Positions 1 to 5,756 of a stretch of DNA of 10,693 nt are shown one piece after another. The notes under the pieces were generated by a model. The model had not been told where the DNA came from, did not search any database, and saw only the letters and a list, made by a program, of their open reading frames with translations. Within the stretch, counting starts at the first letter, position 1. Every line of letters starts with the position of its first letter. The translations under genes were made by a program, and so were the position numbers. The stretch is from an uncultured Eubacteriales bacterium (lineage in GTDB: Bacteria; Bacillota_A; Clostridia; Saccharofermentanales; Saccharofermentanaceae), in assembly GCA_900313405.1 (NCBI GenBank), contig OMQY01000159.1, positions 1 to 10,693 of the forward strand, given 5' to 3'.

Positions 1-47
1 CACATGGCGGCCGCTGTCATCTTGGTTATCTTTTCTCTGATCAACAT
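1..47 (-). CDS. 5' end of an unidentified gene (partial, leaves window)
   Basis: An ATG at 47-45 opens a frame that stays open to the window edge and encodes MLIREKITKMTAAAM. The sequence TGAGGGG at 60-54 is a good Shine-Dalgarno six bases upstream, and an extended -10 promoter lies further upstream, so this is very probably the start of a real gene and not chance. A short basic stretch followed by a run of small and hydrophobic residues would suit the cytoplasmic lead-in to a first membrane helix, but 15 residues are too few to name a family. It is separated from the fab operon by a terminator and so is likely its own transcription unit. Confidence 0.6.
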   Translation of the reverse strand, partial: MLIREKITKMTAAAM

Positions 48-85
48 ACAAAACCCCTCATTGAAGCTATCTTCATCCGAATCCT

Positions 86-94
86 ATCATATCA
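86..94 (-). promoter_or_regulatory. Extended -10 promoter for the left-edge gene
   Basis: Read on the minus strand the bases are TGATATGAT, matching the extended -10 pattern TGnTATAAT with one mismatch. No convincing -35 hexamer is seen 16-18 bp upstream, which is tolerated by extended -10 promoters. It lies between the fab terminator and the RBS of the left-edge gene, giving a leader of about 30 bases. Assignment is by motif and position only. Confidence 0.5.
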
Positions 95-150
95 GTAAGT
101 AAGACGAGTGAGACTACCGATTTGTTTGATTTATGTTACATTTTCGAGCG

Positions 151-178
151 AAAAAGACCGCCTTTTGAAGGCGGCCTT
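151..178 (-). terminator. Intrinsic terminator of the fab operon
   Basis: On the minus strand the arms 178-168 and 164-154 form an 11-bp stem with one G-U pair (175 with 157) and a 3-base loop. The core is GGCCGCC against GGCGGTC. A run of five T ends the structure at 155-151. It begins 28 bases beyond the fabZ stop codon, where an operon terminator is expected. A smaller A/T-rich inverted repeat (193-198 with 202-207) overlaps the fabZ stop and may assist. No T-run follows on the plus strand, so it appears to act in one direction. Confidence 0.88.
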
Positions 179-205
179 CCTGATTTGATGATAAAAACCC
201 CGTTT

Positions 206-640
206 TTACTGCAGTATCGCGAACTTCAGCGTGCACTGAACAGCGACCTTGCCGTCGACGGTAGCGACCGCCTCACCGACTCCGACCGGACCTCTTACCT
301 GAGTGATCTTGGTCTCGAGGCGGGCAGTGTCGCCGGGGACGATCTGTCTCTTGAACTTGCACTTGTCGATGCCTGCGAATACGGCGATCTTGCCCTTGAA
401 CTCCTCCTGGGAGAGGATAGCGACCGCACCGGTCTGAGCGAGTGCCTCGACAGTCAGAACGCCCGGAACGATGGGCATCTCGGGGAAGTGTCCCCTGAAG
501 AAGAGTTCATCATATGTGAAGTTCTTGATCGCAACGGCATACTCGCCGGGAACATAGTCCTCGACCTTGTCGATCAGAAGGAACGGGTGTCTGTGGGGGA
601 TGATCTTCATGATCTCCTGTGTGTTAAGTGTGTTAGCCAT
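206..640 (-). CDS. fabZ: 3-hydroxyacyl-ACP dehydratase FabZ
   Basis: Dehydrates (3R)-3-hydroxyacyl-ACP to trans-2-enoyl-ACP in the elongation cycle, acting in the cytosol as a hot-dog fold oligomer. The 144-residue length is normal for FabZ. The family signature is clear: HRHPFLLID at 16-24, then GHFPEMPIVPGVLTVEALAQ at 50-69, giving the catalytic pair His51 and Glu65. AAGGAGGAT lies about nine bases upstream of the ATG and fixes the start. It is the last gene of the operon, 23 bp after fabF, with a terminator just beyond. In many Clostridia fabZ is flanked by accB and accC, which are not here. Whether it also isomerises the double bond, as Enterococcus FabN does, cannot be told from sequence. 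No FabM-like isomerase is encoded in the window. Confidence 0.97.
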   Translation of the reverse strand: MANTLNTQEIMKIIPHRHPFLLIDKVEDYVPGEYAVAIKNFTYDELFFRGHFPEMPIVPGVLTVEALAQTGAVAILSQEEFKGKIAVFAGIDKCKFKRQIVPGDTARLETKITQVRGPVGVGEAVATVDGKVAVQCTLKFAILQ

Positions 641-663
641 AGTCTTGATCCTCCTTTATGCGA

Positions 664-1902
664 TCATTCTTCGTACTTCTTTACGATAACGGAAGCGTTG
701 TGACCGCCGAATCCCAAAGAGTTGCTCATTGCGTATGTGATGTCACGGTCCTTGCCCTCGAAGAAAGTATAGTCGAGATCCATCTCGCCCTCCGTCTCCT
801 TGGAGCCGGCCGTTACGTGAACATAGCCGTCCTGAATAGCCTTAACGCAGACGATGAGTTCTACGCCGCCGGCACCTCCGAGCAGGTGACCGATCATGGA
901 CTTCGTCGAGTTGATGGAAACATTATATGCCTCATCACCGAACGCATACTTGATCGCTCTTGTCTCGAAAAGGTCGTTATGGTGTGTGCTCGTACCGTGA
1001 GCATTGATGTAATCAACATCCTTAGGCTCGATGCCCGCTTCCTTCATCGCAATGATCATTGCCGTGCCTGCGCCCGAACCGTCTTCGGCAGGTGAAGTGA
1101 TGTGATAAGCGTCACATGTTGCACCGTAACCTACTACCTCAGCGTAGATCTTGGCGCCTCTTGCCTTGGCATGCTCGAGTTCCTCGAGGATCATGACGCC
1201 TGCACCCTCACCGGATACGAATCCGTCCCTGTCCTTATCAAAAGGTCTGGAAGCTGTCTCGGGATCGGGGTTGGTGGACAGCGCAGTAAGAGCTCCGAAG
1301 CCCTTGATGGAAGACATGCATACTGCAGCCTCGCAGCCGCCTGCTACCATTACGTCAGCCTCATCGTACTTGACCGACTTAAATGCATCACCGATGGAAT
1401 TAGTACCTGTGGCACATGCTGTTACGATACATGTGTTCTTGCCCTTCATTCCGTACTTGATCGCGATGTTGGCAGATGCCATATTGGAGATCATCATAGG
1501 GATATAAAGGGGACCGCACTTCTTGCCCTCGTGCATCTTGACCTGCTCACGCTCGTGAGCCTGCATGCTGCCTACACCGGAACTGACGATAACACCGACA
1601 CGGAAAGGATCCTCCTTCTCCATATCGAGACCGGAATCTTCGACTGCATCAGATGCTGCGGCTACGGCATACTGAGCGAAAAGCTCCATTCTCTTAGCCG
1701 TCTTGAAGTCCATATACTTGGTAGGATCAAAGTCCTTTACCTCAGCCGCCAGATGGATGGCGCAGTTTGTCGCTTCAGTATCGAACTTTGTGATGGGAGC
1801 CACGGCTGTCTTGCCGCGCTTTAAGCCTGCCCAGAATTCATCTACCGTGTTTCCGAGAGGCGTGATGGCGCCCATACCTGTGATTACTACTCTTCTTGAC
1901 AT
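664..1902 (-). CDS. fabF: 3-oxoacyl-ACP synthase II FabF
   Basis: Condensing enzyme that adds a malonyl-ACP-derived two-carbon unit to the growing acyl chain, with release of CO2. The 412 residues cover a full thiolase-fold KAS II. The Cys-His-His triad is intact: Cys163 in TACATGT, His302 in NAHGTST and His339 in KSMIGH, matching the numbering of E. coli FabF almost exactly. The gatekeeper loop GFGG (397-400) near the C terminus is present. The loop after the first catalytic His reads THHND where E. coli has TPAGD, a variation I believe is common in Clostridia. AGGAGGAT about ten bases upstream supports the start. The gene sits 34 bp after fabG and 23 bp before fabZ, so it belongs to the same transcript. 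Confidence 0.97.
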   Translation of the reverse strand: MSRRVVITGMGAITPLGNTVDEFWAGLKRGKTAVAPITKFDTEATNCAIHLAAEVKDFDPTKYMDFKTAKRMELFAQYAVAAASDAVEDSGLDMEKEDPFRVGVIVSSGVGSMQAHEREQVKMHEGKKCGPLYIPMMISNMASANIAIKYGMKGKNTCIVTACATGTNSIGDAFKSVKYDEADVMVAGGCEAAVCMSSIKGFGALTALSTNPDPETASRPFDKDRDGFVSGEGAGVMILEELEHAKARGAKIYAEVVGYGATCDAYHITSPAEDGSGAGTAMIIAMKEAGIEPKDVDYINAHGTSTHHNDLFETRAIKYAFGDEAYNVSINSTKSMIGHLLGGAGGVELIVCVKAIQDGYVHVTAGSKETEGEMDLDYTFFEGKDRDITYAMSNSLGFGGHNASVIVKKYEE

Positions 1903-1936
1903 TATCTCTTATCCTCCTGATACCTTGCGGTATTGA

Positions 1937-2671
1937 TCACATATGCATTCCGCCGTCTACGCTTATGACCTGACCCGTGATGTAGGAAGCGTCATCGGAT
2001 ACGAGGAAGTTGACCGCATTAGCGATATCCTCTACCTGACCGTAGCGGTTCATGGGAATAGCCTTGAGCATCTCTTCCTTAACCTTCTCGGGAAGAACGG
2101 CTGTCATGGGTGTCTCGACATATCCGGGAGCGATGGCATTAGCCGTAACGCCTCTGGAAGCGAGCTCTCTTGCAACGGACTTTGTAATACCGATAACGCC
2201 GGCCTTGGAAGCGGAGTAGTTGACCTGTCCCGCATTGCCCTGAAGTCCTACGATGGAACTGATGCTTACGATACGACCGCTTCTCTGCTTCATCATGATA
2301 GGAGCTGCTGCTCTTGTGAAGTTGTATGTACCCTTGAGGTTGACGGCGATAACAGCGTCGAAGTCCTCTTCCTTCATTCTTACGAGAAGACCGTCTCTTG
2401 TGATGCCCGCATTGTTAACGAGAACATCTACGCTTCCGAAGATCTCCTTGACCTCATCAACAACTTTGTTGACTTCCTCGGATACCGTTACGTTGCACTG
2501 ATATGCCTTTGTCTCAACACCCAGCTCTGCGATCTCCTTTGCTGTCTCCTCGGAATTCTCCAGAGGGCAAGCATCGACGATAACGATGTTGAAGCCGCTC
2601 TTAGCGAGCTTTGTAGCGATAGCCTTGCCGATTCCTCTTGCGCTTCCTGTTACGATTGCTGTCTTAGCCAT
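1937..2671 (-). CDS. fabG: 3-oxoacyl-ACP reductase FabG
   Basis: Short-chain dehydrogenase that reduces 3-oxoacyl-ACP to (3R)-3-hydroxyacyl-ACP. The 244 residues are the usual FabG length. The nucleotide-binding motif TGSARGIG is at 8-15, NNAG at 86-89, and the catalytic residues are Asn111, Ser139, Tyr152 and Lys156 (YSASK). The C-terminal SVDGGMHM fits FabG. Asp33 lies at the end of the second beta strand (IVIVDA). In short-chain dehydrogenases an acidic residue there usually favours NAD(H) over NADP(H), while most FabG enzymes use NADPH, so cofactor choice is open. AAGGAG eight bases upstream fixes the start, and the gap to fabD is only 17 bp. A non-fatty-acid reductase is unlikely given its place in the operon. 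Confidence 0.95.
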   Translation of the reverse strand: MAKTAIVTGSARGIGKAIATKLAKSGFNIVIVDACPLENSEETAKEIAELGVETKAYQCNVTVSEEVNKVVDEVKEIFGSVDVLVNNAGITRDGLLVRMKEEDFDAVIAVNLKGTYNFTRAAAPIMMKQRSGRIVSISSIVGLQGNAGQVNYSASKAGVIGITKSVARELASRGVTANAIAPGYVETPMTAVLPEKVKEEMLKAIPMNRYGQVEDIANAVNFLVSDDASYITGQVISVDGGMHM

Positions 2672-2688
2672 TTTGTTTTCTCCTTGAT

Positions 2689-3621
2689 TTATGCATTCTT
2701 AAGTTCTTCAAGTTGCTGCTTTGCCGCTTCGATGTCATCGACCTCGGATACGTTGATAACGGGTATCTCCGGGATGGTCTTCTTTACGAAGCCTGCGATC
2801 GTCTTGCCGGGGCCGATCTCGATAAGAACGTCCACGCCGAGATCTCTGAGCTTCAAGAGAGTCTGCTCCCACATTACGGAAGAGTAGACCTGCTTCTCCA
2901 GAAGATCTCTTATGTCTGATGTGTCGCTTATCACTTCAGCGTTGTAGTTGGCGATATAAGGGATCTTAAGATCCGAGATCTCTGCCTTATCGAGTTCTGT
3001 TCTGAGCTTCTCTCCTGCGCCCTTGAGCATGGGTGAATGGAACGGGCCTGATACCTTGAGCTCGACCGCTCTCTTCGCACCCTGCTCCGTGAGCTTCTCC
3101 ATACCTTCGTGAACGGCATCCTTTTCGCCCGTGATAACGATCTGACCGGGGCAGTTATAATTGGCAACTTCCGCACCGTCGATCTTCTCTATCGTCTCCT
3201 CGACAGTCTCCTTCGGGAGAGCGATAATGGCGGCCATCGTTCCCTGACCTGCAGGTACAAAAGAACTCATGAGATTACCTCTGATCCTTGTGAGCCTTAC
3301 CGCATCTTCGAAAGTCATAGCACCGGCAGTTACCAGCGCACAATACTCACCGAGCGAGAGACCTGCCGTGATATCAGGCATGATGCCCTCGTCCTCGAGA
3401 GCCTTTGCCATGATCGAACATGCCGTTACCAGACAGGGCTGCGTGTACTCGGTTACATGGATATCCTCATTCTCCTCGAAAAGGATCTTCTCCATATCAA
3501 AGCCCGAAGCTTCAGCGGCCTTCTTGACCATCTCCTTAGCCCAGTCGAACTCATCGTAAAAATCCTTGGCCATGCCGACCTTCTGTACGCCCTGGCCGGG
3601 ATAAACAAATGCTATCTTCAT
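2689..3621 (-). CDS. fabD: Malonyl-CoA:ACP transacylase FabD
   Basis: Transfers malonyl from CoA to ACP, supplying the extender unit for FabH and FabF. I start it at the ATG at 3621 (MKIAFVYPGQG), giving 310 residues. A GTG three codons upstream is open, but AAGGTG sits seven bases before this ATG and would overlap the GTG. The PGQG oxyanion motif is at 8-11. The nucleophile is Ser89 in GLSLGE, where the common GHSxGE has Leu in place of His. Arg114 binds the malonyl carboxylate, and His195 in GPFHSP completes the dyad. The GHS to GLS change leaves the Ser and His catalytic residues intact and I believe is common in Clostridia. The gene lies 37 bp after fabK and 17 bp before fabG. Confidence 0.95.
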   Translation of the reverse strand: MKIAFVYPGQGVQKVGMAKDFYDEFDWAKEMVKKAAEASGFDMEKILFEENEDIHVTEYTQPCLVTACSIMAKALEDEGIMPDITAGLSLGEYCALVTAGAMTFEDAVRLTRIRGNLMSSFVPAGQGTMAAIIALPKETVEETIEKIDGAEVANYNCPGQIVITGEKDAVHEGMEKLTEQGAKRAVELKVSGPFHSPMLKGAGEKLRTELDKAEISDLKIPYIANYNAEVISDTSDIRDLLEKQVYSSVMWEQTLLKLRDLGVDVLIEIGPGKTIAGFVKKTIPEIPVINVSEVDDIEAAKQQLEELKNA

Positions 3622-3658
3622 TGCTTTCACCTTCTAACCTGTATTTACGCTGCCGCTC

Positions 3659-4594
3659 TCAGCAGACGGGACCGGCATTCTTGAGGAGCTCGTTTGCCTG
3701 AGCGAACATGCCCTCGATGATATCCTTGACAGGACGGATCTCGTTGACCATTCCGGCAATCTGACCTGCCATGAAAGTTCCGTTCTTTGTATCACCGTCA
3801 ACTACGGCCTTACGAAGTGCACCTACACCGAGAGCCTCGATCTCCTCGAAGCTTGCGTGAGCTTCCTCGAGCCTCATGAACTCGTTTGTCAGCTGATTCC
3901 TGATCTGCCTTACGGGAGCGCCGGCAGAACGTCCGGTAACTCTGGTGGAGCTGTCCTTTGCCTTGATGATCATATCCTTATAATTCTGGTGGATATTGAC
4001 TTCCTCGGAAGCGCAGAAAACAGTTCCGCACTGAACAGCCTCGGCACCGAGCATGAAGGAAGCTGCTACTCCTCTGCCGTCAGCGATACCGCCGGCAGCG
4101 ATTACGGGGATATTGACCGCATCAACGACCTGAGGAACGAGAGCCATCGTCGTGATCTCGCCTACGTGTCCGCCGGACTCCGTGCCCTCGGCGATAACCG
4201 CGTCTGCACCGTCCTTCTCCATCTTCTTTGCAAGAGCTACGCCTGCAACGACAGGAATAACGATGATGCCGGCTTCCTTCCACATGGGAATGAACTTGCC
4301 TGCAGAACCGGCACCTGTCGTAACTACCTTTACCTTCTCCTCAGCGAGCACTTCTGCGATCTGGGGAGCTCTGGGATTCATGAGCATGACATTAACGCCA
4401 AAGGGCTTGTCCGTCAGTTCTCTGCACTTGTGGATCTGATCCCTGATCCAGTTCTCGTCAGCGCCGCCGCATCCGATGATGCCGAGACCGCCGGCATTAC
4501 TTACTGCTGCCGCTATGTGATGATCCGCTACCCAGGCCATACCGCCCTGGAAGATAGGATACTTGATACCTGTCATTTCTGTGATCCTTGTCAT
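3659..4594 (-). CDS. fabK: Enoyl-ACP reductase II FabK (FMN, NADH)
   Basis: Flavoprotein that performs the last step of each elongation round, reducing trans-2-enoyl-ACP. It belongs to the nitronate monooxygenase/FabK TIM-barrel family and is unrelated in fold to FabI. The 311 residues begin with the typical PIFQGGMAWVA (13-23). Family motifs include GVNVMLMNP (66-74), GTESGGHVGE (137-146) with the FabK-type His143, AAGGIADGRG for the FMN phosphate, and GTVF further on. A stand-alone nitronate monooxygenase is the main alternative, but its place between fabH and fabD makes FabK very likely. FabK enzymes are known to be insensitive to triclosan. GGAGG eight bases upstream supports the ATG. No fabI, fabL or fabV is present in the window. 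Confidence 0.95.
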   Translation of the reverse strand: MTRITEMTGIKYPIFQGGMAWVADHHIAAAVSNAGGLGIIGCGGADENWIRDQIHKCRELTDKPFGVNVMLMNPRAPQIAEVLAEEKVKVVTTGAGSAGKFIPMWKEAGIIVIPVVAGVALAKKMEKDGADAVIAEGTESGGHVGEITTMALVPQVVDAVNIPVIAAGGIADGRGVAASFMLGAEAVQCGTVFCASEEVNIHQNYKDMIIKAKDSSTRVTGRSAGAPVRQIRNQLTNEFMRLEEAHASFEEIEALGVGALRKAVVDGDTKNGTFMAGQIAGMVNEIRPVKDIIEGMFAQANELLKNAGPVC

Positions 4595-4619
4595 GATCTT
4601 TTCCTCCGTTCGTTATCGA

Positions 4620-5594
4620 TCAATAAACCATATAATTCGCGCCCCACGTCAGACCGCCTCCGAAGCTGGAGAAAACGATCTTCTTGCCGGGCGTGAGCCT
4701 TCCGTCATCCTTCATCTCCTTAAGCAGGATCGGGATACTGGCAGTAGATGTATTACCTGTATTCATGATATTCATCGGGAACTTGTCGAGGGGCTGACCA
4801 AGCCTCTTGGCGACCGCCTCGATGATCCTTTGATTAGCCTGATGCAGCACGAAATAGTCCACATCATCTATATTAAATCCATACTTCTCTGACAGCTCCG
4901 TAATGAGCGCCGGTATCTCCGTAACAACGAACTTAAAGACTTCGCGTCCTGCCATAAACATATTCGTAGCCTTAAGGAAGCCCTCTTCCTCGAATCTCTT
5001 AGGCTGCTTCATATTCTCGCAGTGGAGACAATCGCCTCTCTCCGCGGAAGCCTTCAAGATGAACTTATTCTTGGGATGATCCTCGACAGCCTTCAGAACT
5101 GCCGCTCCTGCACCGTCTCCGAAAAGGATACAAGTACCGCGATCCTCCCAGTCGACATAATTGGTCAGCATCTCGGCGCCAATAACCAGCGCACACTTGG
5201 AGTTGCCCGACTCGATAAAGCTCTGAACGGTATTATAAGCGGCGACCCATCCGGGGCATGCCGAATTAACGTCAAAGCAAGCGCATCCGTCAGCGCCGAT
5301 AGCCCTCTGTACGCAACAGGCAACAGACGGGAAAACAACATCCGGCGTCGTCGAAGCCGCAACGATCAGATCCACCTCGGATCCGTCGATCCCTGCATCC
5401 TCGATTGCCTGAAGCGCCGCCTTACATGCCATAGTGGAGGCCTTGTCCTCGATACCGTCCGCGACATGACGCTGCTTGATACCGGTGCGCTCCGTTATCC
5501 ACTCGTCATTGGTCTCCACCATCTTGGACAGATCATCATTTGTTAAGAGCCTGGGGGGAAGATAAGACCCCAGTCCAACGATTCTTCCTGTCAT
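4620..5594 (-). CDS. fabH: 3-oxoacyl-ACP synthase III FabH
   Basis: Starts fatty-acid synthesis by condensing an acyl-CoA primer with malonyl-ACP. I place the start at the ATG at 5594 (MTGRIVGLGSYLPP, 324 residues). In-frame GTG (5609) and ATG (5603) codons lie upstream, but GTGAGG at the GTG itself serves as Shine-Dalgarno for 5594 with about nine bases of spacing. The triad is complete: Cys113, His251 in LHQANQR and Asn281 in NTGNTS. The C-terminal GGGLTWGA motif is typical. Around the nucleophile the sequence is SACPGW where FabH more often has ACSGF or ACAGF, so the pocket next to Cys113 differs. Primer preference, straight or branched, cannot be read from this. It is the first gene of the operon, 25 bp before fabK, under a promoter with FabT-like operators. 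Confidence 0.95.
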   Translation of the reverse strand: MTGRIVGLGSYLPPRLLTNDDLSKMVETNDEWITERTGIKQRHVADGIEDKASTMACKAALQAIEDAGIDGSEVDLIVAASTTPDVVFPSVACCVQRAIGADGCACFDVNSACPGWVAAYNTVQSFIESGNSKCALVIGAEMLTNYVDWEDRGTCILFGDGAGAAVLKAVEDHPKNKFILKASAERGDCLHCENMKQPKRFEEEGFLKATNMFMAGREVFKFVVTEIPALITELSEKYGFNIDDVDYFVLHQANQRIIEAVAKRLGQPLDKFPMNIMNTGNTSTASIPILLKEMKDDGRLTPGKKIVFSSFGGGLTWGANYMVY

Positions 5595-5619
5595 TAAAAA
5601 CATCCTCACTTTAAGATCG

Positions 5620-5632
5620 ATCGATAATCAAA
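5620..5632 (-). promoter_or_regulatory. FabT-like operator, copy 2 (imperfect)
   Basis: Read on the minus strand this is TTTGATTATCGAT, matching 11 of 13 positions of the perfect copy next to it. One half-site (TTTGAT) is intact and the other is degenerate. Its centre is 16 bp from that of copy 1, about one and a half helical turns. It would lie just downstream of the predicted transcription start, in the fabH leader. It overlaps a perfect 10-bp palindrome ATCGATCGAT at 5616-5625, which may be coincidental. Confidence 0.5.
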
Positions 5633-5635
5633 TTG

Positions 5636-5648
5636 TTTGATTATCAAA
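5636..5648 (-). promoter_or_regulatory. FabT-like operator, copy 1 (perfect palindrome)
   Basis: The 13 bases form a perfect inverted repeat: TTTGAT, one central base, ATCAAA. This closely resembles the sites bound by FabT, the MarR-family repressor of fab genes in streptococci, lactococci and enterococci, which uses long-chain acyl-ACP as corepressor. It covers the predicted start of transcription (about 5644), immediately downstream of the -10 element, so a bound protein would block initiation. The site and its position are seen directly. The identity of the binder is inferred, because no fabT gene lies in the window. Confidence 0.7.
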
Positions 5649-5650
5649 GT

Positions 5651-5677
5651 ATTATCATATTCTGAGCCCATAGTCAA
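5651..5677 (-). promoter_or_regulatory. Predicted promoter of the fab operon
   Basis: On the minus strand TTGACT (5677-5672) matches the -35 consensus at five of six positions. GATAAT (5656-5651) matches the -10 at five of six. The spacer is 15 bp, shorter than the usual 17. An overlapping TATGAT at 5659-5654 is an alternative but would leave only 12 bp. Transcription would start near 5644 and leave a leader of about 50 bases before fabH. It stands alone at the head of six co-directional genes and is followed at once by two operator-like repeats. Confidence 0.6.
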
Positions 5678-5698
5678 GTACGAGGCGCCCGTATGCGA

Positions 5699-5712
5699 CC
5701 TCACGAGTGAGG
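5699..5712. repeat. Short perfect hairpin CCTCAC/GTGAGG
   Basis: CCTCAC at 5699-5704 and GTGAGG at 5707-5712 are perfect inverted repeats with a two-base centre, able to fold as a 5-bp stem with a CGAG loop (CTCG on the minus strand). No T-run follows on either strand. It lies between the end of the EAL gene and the fab promoter, and might be an mRNA 3'-end structure or a protein site. Function unknown. Confidence 0.4.
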
Positions 5713-5714
5713 CA

Positions 5715-5755
5715 AAATCGCGGTTTTTGCGCCTGATCCTTCGACCGCGCGATTT
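5715..5755 (-). terminator. Possible weak terminator of the GGDEF/EAL gene
   Basis: Starting two bases after the stop codon, AAATCG and CGGT (5755-5750 and 5747-5744) can pair with ACCG and CGATTT (5724-5715). This gives ten pairs with a two-base bulge and a 19-base loop. Only four T residues end the structure, three of them inside the stem, so termination would be weak by the usual criteria. It is the best candidate between this gene and the fab promoter. Confidence 0.35.
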
Positions 5756-5756
5756 C

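Noticed and set aside
1151..1507. FabF loop THHND as a novel active-site variant
   Set aside because: The catalytic triad is unchanged and I recall the same loop in other clostridial FabF proteins, so it is not reported as unusual.
1102..1824. Plus-strand open frame (240 codons) opposite fabF
   Set aside because: Shadow of fabF, Cys/Leu-rich composition and no motif.
1943..2887. Long plus-strand open frame (314 codons) opposite fabG and the end of fabD
   Set aside because: It is antisense to two clearly identified genes, is rich in Cys and Ser with no family resemblance, and arises from codon bias of the true strand.
3622..3630. GTG at 3630 as the fabD start
   Set aside because: The Shine-Dalgarno AAGGTG overlaps this GTG and is correctly spaced for the ATG at 3621, where the FabD sequence MKIAFVYPGQG begins.
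3857..4696. Plus-strand open frame (279 codons) opposite fabK
   Set aside because: Shadow of fabK: no recognisable domain, and FabK motifs are intact on the other strand.
5595..5609. Upstream GTG (5609) or ATG (5603) as the fabH start
   Set aside because: The GTGAGG Shine-Dalgarno overlaps these codons and is well spaced for the ATG at 5594, where FabH homology begins.
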